Source of the DNA: an uncultured Prevotellaceae bacterium | Lineage (GTDB): Bacteria; Bacteroidota; Bacteroidia; Bacteroidales; Bacteroidaceae | Length of the DNA: 6,740 nt | Assembly: GCA_947303695.1 (NCBI GenBank) | Contig: CAMYYX010000095.1 | Coordinates: 1-6,740, forward strand | Direction of reading: 5' to 3' | Shown: piece after piece, positions 1 to 4,290 of the stretch | Layout: each line of letters starts with the position of its first letter | Numbering within the stretch: the first letter of the stretch is position 1 | Notes under the pieces: generated by a model | The model's input: the letters and a program-made list of their open reading frames with translations, nothing else | Database searches by the model: none | What the model was told of the DNA's origin: nothing | Made by a program: the position numbers and the translations under genes

Positions 1-271
1 TCATGGACTTGCCGCTCTCAGACGAGGAGAGACGGTAGAAATCGTGCCAATAGGAAAGCTCTGCTTGTGTGGTGAACTCATACTTCTGCGGGGTGACGTA
101 ATTGGTGTCGCATCCCATGAAAAATTTGGTGACGGCATCTGCTCCTTTGAACACAGTGTTCAGCACTCGCTTACCCCATGGCAGCGAATCAAGGTGTACA
201 GTGTCCTCGTTCTCTATTGCCTGAACAGCAAGAGAGAACATCATCAACACTATGTAAACTACGTATCTCAT
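1..271 (-). CDS. Exported DUF4421-like protein, N-terminal 90 codons (3' part outside window)
   Basis: Translating the minus strand from the ATG at 271-269 gives an open frame to the window edge. It starts with a signal peptide: MRY, a hydrophobic stretch (VVYIVLMMFSLAV) and a likely signal peptidase I site after VQA (residue 18), so the product is probably exported to the periplasm or outer membrane. After a short linker the segment around residues 50-83 contains CDTNYVTPQKYEF and then YWHDFYRLSS. This resembles the start of the Bacteroidota DUF4421 family (F..xDTxYVxPxxYxF followed by a YExYRL-like motif), a family of unknown function with a predicted beta-rich outer-membrane character. The family call is from memory of the pattern and rests on only 90 residues. 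The gene lies 39 nt downstream of the oxidoreductase on the same strand with no promoter box visible between them, so co-transcription is likely. Confidence 0.6.
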   Translation of the reverse strand, partial: MRYVVYIVLMMFSLAVQAIENEDTVHLDSLPWGKRVLNTVFKGADAVTKFFMGCDTNYVTPQKYEFTTQAELSYWHDFYRLSSSESGKSM

Positions 272-281
272 TTAGTCATCT

Positions 282-298
282 TCTCCCTTTGTGGGAGA
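282..298 (-). promoter_or_regulatory. Small hairpin containing the possible ribosome binding site of the DUF4421-like gene
   Basis: On the minus strand the sequence reads TCTCCC-ACAAA-GGGAGA, a perfect 6-bp stem with a 5-nt loop. The 3' arm GGGAGA, extended by AG, is the only Shine-Dalgarno-like stretch before the ATG at 271 and lies about 8-10 nt upstream of it. Folding would hide it. It may equally be a decayed intergenic palindrome without function. Regulation is inference. Confidence 0.35.
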
Positions 299-310
299 TA
301 AGAGAGGGGT

Positions 311-1303
311 CTATATCTTCTCCAATATCTTATCCATCACCCAGTTGGTGGGGGTGGCACTTATGGAGTTGCACTCGCAATGAGTTCCGCCTCGGAGGTC
401 ATCGACGATGGCTTGAATGAGGGGTGTCTGGACGTATTGTGGATTGGGGATGGGGAACTCTTCCCTCCCCTTCTCTGTGTGGAGTGCTACGGGTGTGTAG
501 TCGAATACGGAGAAGCAGATCATGCCTTTGTCGCCTACGATTTCGATGCAGTCGGTACGTGCTGATTCGTGTGCGACGAAACACCATGAGCCACTTCCTG
601 TGATGCCGTTAGCAAATCGGAAACAGGCATTAAAAGTGTCTTGAACACGATAGAGTCCTGCCATGTTGGTGGCATAGCCTTCGGCTTCGATGATAACTCC
701 CAACATATGCTGAAGCAGGTCGAGCTGATGGCTAGCAAGATCGTAGAAGTATCCTCCACCTCCAGCGATATCGGGTTGGAGTCGCCAAGGGAGGTTTTTC
801 TTATTGTAGTCAAGTTCACGTGGAGGTACAGCAAATCGAATCTGGACGGAAAGTACTTTCCCTATGGTTCCTTCGGCGAGGATGTCCTGAACCTTACGAA
901 AATAAGGAAGATAGCGACGATAGTAGGCCACATAGCATGGGATACCGGTCTGTTGGGAGATGTTGTTGACACGCAGACACTCCTCGTAGCTCGAAGCGAG
1001 GGGTTTCTCGACATAAACGGGCTTGCCGGCCTTCATGGCCATGATGGCAAAGGTGGCATGTGAAGATGGTGGTGTGGCTATGTATACCGCATTCACGTTA
1101 CGGTCGTTAATCAACTCAATGGGGTCGGTATAGAAGTGCTGAATGCCATGACGCTGGGCATAAGAGCAGGCTTTCTCTTTGTCGCGACTCATGACTGCTG
1201 CAATCATCGAACCCTCGACACACTGCAAGGCAGGTCCGCTCTTGGTTTCAGTCGCTTCACCACACCCTATGACTCCCCATCTCACTTGGTCGATTGCTTT
1301 CAT
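311..1303 (-). CDS. Gfo/Idh/MocA-family NAD(P)-dependent oxidoreductase
   Basis: The 330-residue protein is of normal length for the family. The N-terminal Rossmann domain starts with WGVIGCGEA (residues 9-17), the dinucleotide-binding turn. Residues 77-80 (TPPS) and the EKP motif at 99-101 (VEKPLA), whose lysine is the conserved sugar/cofactor-contacting residue, are both present. The C-terminal domain carries GGGGYFYDLASHQLD (181-195), with the His192/Asp195 pair typical of the active site. Members oxidise or reduce sugars, inositols or related polyols in the cytoplasm; the substrate cannot be read from the sequence. I chose the ATG at 1303 because GAGG lies just before it, the protein then starts at the usual distance from the Rossmann fold, and a promoter box at 1331-1338 lies upstream. 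The longer in-frame start at 1360 would lie upstream of that promoter. The downstream neighbour is the DUF4421-like gene. Confidence 0.9.
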   Translation of the reverse strand: MKAIDQVRWGVIGCGEATETKSGPALQCVEGSMIAAVMSRDKEKACSYAQRHGIQHFYTDPIELINDRNVNAVYIATPPSSHATFAIMAMKAGKPVYVEKPLASSYEECLRVNNISQQTGIPCYVAYYRRYLPYFRKVQDILAEGTIGKVLSVQIRFAVPPRELDYNKKNLPWRLQPDIAGGGGYFYDLASHQLDLLQHMLGVIIEAEGYATNMAGLYRVQDTFNACFRFANGITGSGSWCFVAHESARTDCIEIVGDKGMICFSVFDYTPVALHTEKGREEFPIPNPQYVQTPLIQAIVDDLRGGTHCECNSISATPTNWVMDKILEKI

Positions 1304-1330
1304 AATACCTCGTTTTATGATTTCAAAATG

Positions 1331-1361
1331 CAAAATTACAAATTTATTATCAATTATCAAT
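1331..1361 (-). promoter_or_regulatory. Bacteroidota-type promoter of the oxidoreductase gene
   Basis: On the minus strand TAATTTTG (1338-1331) matches the -7 consensus TAnnTTTG exactly. ATTG (1361-1358) sits 19 nt upstream as a 3-of-4 match to the -33 element TTTG. The spacing is the usual one, and the start codon follows about 27 nt downstream of the -7 box. Confidence 0.55.
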
Positions 1362-1375
1362 TATCAATTGTCAAT
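1348..1375. repeat. Heptad tandem repeat (TATCAAT x3, TGTCAAT x1)
   Basis: Four consecutive 7-bp units occupy 1348-1354, 1355-1361, 1362-1368 and 1369-1375. The first three are identical and the fourth has one change. They sit between the divergent promoters of the oxidoreductase and the rRNA methyltransferase gene, and one unit supplies the -33-like ATTG of the minus-strand promoter. Such AT-rich simple repeats are common between genes in Bacteroidales. Confidence 0.8.
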
Positions 1376-1382
1376 TATTTTG

Positions 1383-1390
1383 TATCTTTG
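1383..1390 (+). promoter_or_regulatory. -7 box (TATCTTTG) of the rRNA methyltransferase gene
   Basis: TATCTTTG is a perfect TAnnTTTG match. No good TTTG is seen 19-21 nt upstream, because that position falls in the heptad repeat. Transcription would start near 1396, leaving a leader of only about 12 nt before the ATG at 1408. Confidence 0.55.
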
Positions 1391-1407
1391 CAGGCAAATT
1401 GAAGATT

Positions 1408-2829
1408 ATGGGTAGAAATAAGAAGTCATTACCGATACTGGAAAAGGTGAACATCACAGCTGTAGCTGCTGAAGGAAAAGCGTTGGCAAGGGTAGACGAC
1501 AAAGTGGTGTTCGTACCGTTTGTCGTGCCTGGCGATGTGGTCGATCTGCAAGTGAAACGCAAGAAACATAGTTTTATGGAAGCGGTAGCTGTGAAGTTTC
1601 ACGAGTATTCCAACGACCGCACCACCCCACGCTGTCAGCACTTCGGTGTTTGTGGAGGATGCAAATGGCAGTGTTTAAAATATGAGGAGCAACTACGATG
1701 GAAGCAGCAGCAGGTGGTGGACAACCTGACTCGTATCGGCAAGATAGAACTGCCGGAAATAACGCCTATACTGGGTAGCGAGAAAACATATGAGTATCGC
1801 AATAAGCTGGAGTTCGGATTCTCCAACCGCCGATGGATGACAGAGGACGAGATACGCGACGGAGAGCACATCATCACCCAGCACAATGCACTAGGATTCC
1901 ATATCACAGGTGCATTCGACAAAATTCTCGACATCGAGCAATGTCATCTGATGGACGACATCACCAACTCCATCCGTAACTTCATCCGAGAATACGGCAT
2001 CAGCCACAACCTCACCTTCTATGACCTGCGTAAGAACACAGGATTGCTACGCAGCATGATGGTTCGTAACAGCAATACTGGTGAACTGATGGTGTTGATT
2101 CAGTTCCGAATCGAAAACAAAGACGAACAGCAGGAAGCAATGGAACTGTTGCAGCAGGTGGCCGATAAGTTCCCTGAAATCACTTCATTGCTCTATGTCG
2201 ATAACCACAAGTGCAACGACACTTTCGGCGATCAGGAAGTTATCTGCTTCAAGGGAACCGACTACATTTTCGAGGAGATGGAAGGACTGCGCTTCAAGGT
2301 AGGTCCCAAGAGTTTCTATCAGACGAACACTGATCAGGCATACAACCTGTACAAGGTGGCACGCAACTTTGCTGAACTCACAGGCGACGAACTAGTGTAT
2401 GACCTCTACACGGGTACAGGAACCATTGCCAACTTTGTCAGCCGGAAAGCACGAAAGGTGATTGGCATAGAATATGTACCTGAAGCCATTGAGGATGCGA
2501 AGGTGAACTCGCAAATCAACCAGATAGACAATACCCTGTTCTTTGCAGGCGATATGAAGGACATCCTGAACCGTGACTTCATCGAGCAATACGGACGTCC
2601 GGATGTCATCATCACCGACCCACCACGTGCGGGCATGCATCAGGATGTGATTGACACCATTCTCTTCGCCGAACCGAAACGGATTGTATATGTCAGCTGT
2701 AACCCTGCTACCCAGGCACGCGACTTACAACTGCTGGATGTGAAATACCGAGTGGTGAAGGTGCAACCTGTAGATATGTTCCCACATACACAGCATGTGG
2801 AGAATGTAGTGATGCTGAAAAAGAAATAA
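1408..2829 (+). CDS. rlmD: 23S rRNA (uracil-C5)-methyltransferase, RlmD/RumA family
   Basis: The 473-residue enzyme uses S-adenosylmethionine to methylate a uridine at C5 in 23S rRNA (m5U1939 for E. coli RlmD). Residues 10-65 fit a TRAM RNA-binding domain (AVAAEGKALARVDD, VPFVVPGD). Four iron-sulphur cysteines are present: C76, C82, C85 (CQHFGVCGGC) and C179 (IEQCH). The methyltransferase domain has the SAM loop DLYTGTGTI (332-340), the DPPRAG motif (404-409), the catalytic nucleophile C431 in VSCNPAT, and the general-base glutamate E465 in FPHTQHVE. All key residues are present, so the enzyme should be active. The ATG at 1408 is preferred over an in-frame TTG at 1399, which would lie at the very 5' end of the transcript. 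The exact target uridine (RlmD versus RlmC-type specificity) cannot be fixed from sequence; the Fe-S cysteines do not by themselves decide it. It is transcribed alone, with a terminator at 2903-2968. Confidence 0.92.
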   Translation: MGRNKKSLPILEKVNITAVAAEGKALARVDDKVVFVPFVVPGDVVDLQVKRKKHSFMEAVAVKFHEYSNDRTTPRCQHFGVCGGCKWQCLKYEEQLRWKQQQVVDNLTRIGKIELPEITPILGSEKTYEYRNKLEFGFSNRRWMTEDEIRDGEHIITQHNALGFHITGAFDKILDIEQCHLMDDITNSIRNFIREYGISHNLTFYDLRKNTGLLRSMMVRNSNTGELMVLIQFRIENKDEQQEAMELLQQVADKFPEITSLLYVDNHKCNDTFGDQEVICFKGTDYIFEEMEGLRFKVGPKSFYQTNTDQAYNLYKVARNFAELTGDELVYDLYTGTGTIANFVSRKARKVIGIEYVPEAIEDAKVNSQINQIDNTLFFAGDMKDILNRDFIEQYGRPDVIITDPPRAGMHQDVIDTILFAEPKRIVYVSCNPATQARDLQLLDVKYRVVKVQPVDMFPHTQHVENVVMLKKK

Positions 2830-2864
2830 GAAATTAGAGTAAAGTATATAGTTTAAAGATTGTT

Positions 2865-2898
2865 GGGATTGCATATCCCTAAAGCCTGCCACGGGCAG
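2865..2898. repeat. Candidate REP-like element of two small hairpins
   Basis: Two short perfect stem-loops stand next to each other in the tail of the rRNA methyltransferase transcript: GGGAT-TGCAT-ATCCC (2865-2879) and CTGCC-ACG-GGCAG (2886-2898). Both are separate from the strong terminator that follows. The pair resembles repetitive extragenic palindromes associated with Y1 (RAYT) transposases in Bacteroidota. Only one copy is in the window, so repetitiveness is not shown. The remaining bases 2830-2864 hold nothing I recognise. Confidence 0.35.
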
Positions 2899-2902
2899 TC
2901 TT

Positions 2903-2968
2903 ACAAAGAAAAAGAGAGTCTCGAAGATTGAAAACAAGCTTTCATCGTTCGAGACTCTTTTTCTTTGT
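2903..2968. terminator. Long bidirectional terminator between rlmD and tRNA-Arg
   Basis: The left arm 2903-2924 and right arm 2949-2968 are complementary over 20 pairs with one 2-nt bulge. Pairing continues inward (CGAA/TTCG, GAT/ATC, GAAA/TTTC with single bulges) to a loop around 2934-2939. Because the outer arms are AAAGAAAAAGAG on one side and CTCTTTTTCTTT on the other, both strands end in a U-rich run after a GC-containing stem. It can therefore stop rlmD transcription on the plus strand and the tRNA on the minus strand. Its last base is also the discriminator position of the tRNA. Confidence 0.85.
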
Positions 2969-3041
2969 GATTCGGTTGGGATTCGAACCCAAGACCCACA
3001 GCTTAGAAGGCTGTTGCTCTATCCAGCTGAGCTACCGAACC
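2968..3041 (-). tRNA. tRNA-Arg, anticodon UCU (reads AGA/AGG)
   Basis: The minus strand folds into a complete 74-nt cloverleaf: acceptor GGTTCGG/CCGAATC (one G-U pair), D arm GCTC/GAGC with the loop AGCTGGATA, anticodon stem ACAGC/GCTGT with the loop CTTCTAA (anticodon TCT), variable loop GGGTC, and T arm TTGGG/CCCAA with the loop TTCGAAT. The discriminator base is A and the CCA end is not encoded. It has its own promoter and a terminator directly attached to its 3' end. Confidence 0.97.
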
Positions 3042-3063
3042 ATCCATATTTGAAAATCGGCTG

Positions 3064-3094
3064 CAAAGTTAGGCATTTTTCATGAAACGACAAA
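3064..3094 (-). promoter_or_regulatory. Promoter of tRNA-Arg
   Basis: On the minus strand TTTG (3094-3091) and TAACTTTG (3071-3064) are separated by exactly 19 nt. Both match the Bacteroidota -33/-7 consensus (TTTG and TAnnTTTG) perfectly. It is the best promoter in the window and lies between the manA stop codon (3113) and the tRNA (3041), so the tRNA does not depend on manA readthrough. Confidence 0.8.
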
Positions 3095-3112
3095 ATAATT
3101 TGCCAAAAATCA

Positions 3113-4111
3113 TTACGTCCAATGTAAGAAGTCGGAGATGAGACTCTTGAGTGACTTCCTGTTATTGATGAACGCCTCAAGAACTTTGGTCGATGCATGT
3201 TCGGGAATGATGTCGTAATCGGCTATGGCTGCAGGAATGAGACACGACGCTCCTTCGGGCAGTTGCACCTCGTCCTTCGTGCAGCGGATGCGAATGGTAC
3301 AATCACCACGGAGATTCATCAGGATGAAGAAGGAATCGTACTTAACAACATTACGATGGAACGGCTGTGACGCTTCAATGATGCGTATACTAAAATAAGG
3401 TGTATCGAGACACTTGTCGCGATCGTCCATTGCCTCCTGATGCTCTGTCCGATACTCGGGATAGACTTTATAGTCGATGGCTTGAGCAGCAAGTTCCGTA
3501 TGCAGTTCACGAGGCTTGCCATCTAATCCGGGACGGTTATAATCGAAAATGCGATAGGTGACATCGCTCGACTGCTGTACCTCTGCTAACTTAATACCTC
3601 CACAGATGGCATGAACTCGTCCTGCTGGGAGATAGAAGATGTCGCCTTGATGGACTTCATGACGGGCAAGCACCTCGGTAATGGTACCGTCGGCCACGCG
3701 CTGCTTGTATTCCTCAGGCGTCACCTTCTCACGGAATCCTGCATACAAATATGAACATGGTTCGGCATCAAGCACATACCACATCTCACTCTTTCCCATC
3801 TTCTGATGTACACGCTGAGCCATCTCGTCGTTTGGATGTACCTGTATGCTAAGGTCGAGACGTGCATCGATAATCTTGGTCAGCAGCGGCAACTGATTGT
3901 GGTGTTGAAGCGCTACTTGTTTTCCCAATATCTCCTGTGGATACTGCCTGACGACTTTTGGTAGAAGATGATTTGCCCAAAGGCCGTTATCCACCACCGA
4001 CTCACTACCAACTACAGCACTCACCGTCCAGTCTTCTGTTCCCCACACTAAAGTCTTGCGGTACGGCTTGAACAGCATCGGATAGAGATTATTAGCAACT
4101 TGATTCATCAT
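3113..4111 (-). CDS. manA: Mannose-6-phosphate isomerase, class I
   Basis: The 332-residue cytoplasmic zinc enzyme interconverts fructose-6-phosphate and mannose-6-phosphate, the entry step to GDP-mannose. The zinc-site residues are visible: Q90 and H92 in SIQVHPND, E109 in KSEMWYV, and H167 in LPAGRVHAICGG. The SSDVTYRIFDYNR segment (181-193), with the conserved arginine R187 of the active site, follows. N-terminal LYPMLFKPYRKTLVWG is the usual family start, and the length matches the short (about 320-residue) bacterial class. The start is set by the -7 box at 4131-4138: transcription would begin near 4125, so the upstream in-frame ATGs at 4195 and 4129 are excluded. The double ATG at 4111 and 4108 is the first usable site; which of the two is used cannot be decided. 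It is divergent from gmd-fcl, in the same GDP-sugar pathway. The product could also serve mannose catabolism. Confidence 0.92.
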   Translation of the reverse strand: MMNQVANNLYPMLFKPYRKTLVWGTEDWTVSAVVGSESVVDNGLWANHLLPKVVRQYPQEILGKQVALQHHNQLPLLTKIIDARLDLSIQVHPNDEMAQRVHQKMGKSEMWYVLDAEPCSYLYAGFREKVTPEEYKQRVADGTITEVLARHEVHQGDIFYLPAGRVHAICGGIKLAEVQQSSDVTYRIFDYNRPGLDGKPRELHTELAAQAIDYKVYPEYRTEHQEAMDDRDKCLDTPYFSIRIIEASQPFHRNVVKYDSFFILMNLRGDCTIRIRCTKDEVQLPEGASCLIPAAIADYDIIPEHASTKVLEAFINNRKSLKSLISDFLHWT

Positions 4112-4130
4112 TTTTGCAAGTTTTGACATG

Positions 4131-4138
4131 CAAAGATA
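4131..4138 (-). promoter_or_regulatory. -7 box (TATCTTTG) of manA, overlapped downstream by a TTTGACA half-site
   Basis: The minus strand reads TATCTTTG at 4138-4131, a perfect TAnnTTTG match, about 20 nt before the manA start. No convincing TTTG is found about 19 nt further upstream. Just downstream, around the expected transcription start, lies TTTGACA (4122-4128 on the plus strand), the same half-site seen twice in front of gmd. Confidence 0.55.
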
Positions 4139-4185
4139 CGAAATATATTCAAAACAGAAGAATAAATAGGTAAAAAAAGAATATG

Positions 4186-4207
4186 TTTGACACAAAAACA
4201 GTCAAGT
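4186..4207. promoter_or_regulatory. Operator-like inverted repeat 1 upstream of gmd
   Basis: TTTGACA (4186-4192) and GTCAAGT (4201-4207) form an inverted repeat with core TTGAC/GTCAA and 9 nt between the core arms. Its centre is about 71 bp upstream of the expected gmd transcription start (near 4267). It resembles the second site at 4218-4238 in both half-sites. Binding by the HTH of the Gmd fusion is inference. Confidence 0.5.
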
Positions 4208-4217
4208 CTCGAAAATA

Positions 4218-4238
4218 TTTGACATTATCGTGTCAAGT
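4218..4238. promoter_or_regulatory. Operator-like inverted repeat 2 over the gmd -33 position
   Basis: TTTGACA (4218-4224) and GTCAAGT (4232-4238) contain the perfect palindrome TTGACA-N6-TGTCAA (4219-4236). Half-sites are offset by 32 and 31 bp from those of site 1, about three DNA turns, so both sites would lie on the same helix face. Its centre is about 40 bp upstream of the expected transcription start and its right arm covers the place where the -33 element should be, which is otherwise missing. A regulator bound here could either block or replace that contact. Confidence 0.55.
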
Positions 4239-4253
4239 TTCAAATAATTGTTG

Positions 4254-4261
4254 TACCTTTG
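4254..4261 (+). promoter_or_regulatory. -7 box (TACCTTTG) of the gmd-fcl operon
   Basis: TACCTTTG matches TAnnTTTG exactly. No TTTG lies 18-22 nt upstream; that place is taken by the palindrome 4218-4238. Transcription would start near 4267 and give a leader of about 24 nt. Confidence 0.65.
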
Positions 4262-4280
4262 CACATCGAAAGATCATAAA

Positions 4281-4289
4281 AGGAAAGAG
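4281..4289 (+). promoter_or_regulatory. Ribosome binding site fixing the start of the HTH-Gmd fusion
   Basis: AGGAAAGAG ends one base before the ATG at 4291, with AGGA 6 nt away. This is a clear Shine-Dalgarno site in a genome where few genes show one. It places translation start ahead of the helix-turn-helix domain, so the domain is translated and not leader sequence. Confidence 0.65.
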
Positions 4290-4290
4290 T

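Noticed and set aside
641..1063. 140-codon plus-strand open frame
   Set aside because: It is antisense to the oxidoreductase, whose minus-strand frame has the Rossmann and EKP motifs.
1304..1360. Longer start of the oxidoreductase at 1360
   Set aside because: It lies upstream of the -7 box at 1331-1338 and adds 19 AT-encoded residues before the normal Rossmann start.
2968..3041. tRNA-Arg 3' end as an attachment site of an integrated element
   Set aside because: No second copy of the T-arm/acceptor sequence, no integrase and no foreign-looking genes are seen in the window. Both sides carry ordinary chromosomal genes.
4112..4195. Longer manA starts at 4195 and 4129
   Set aside because: The manA -7 box at 4131-4138 puts the transcription start near 4125, downstream of both. 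The extra residues are not part of the isomerase family.
4183..4290. Upstream in-frame start for gmd that would add 36 residues
   Set aside because: The extension runs through the palindrome and the -7 box at 4254-4261, so it would lie upstream of the transcript start. It has no domain, and a good ribosome site stands before the ATG at 4291.
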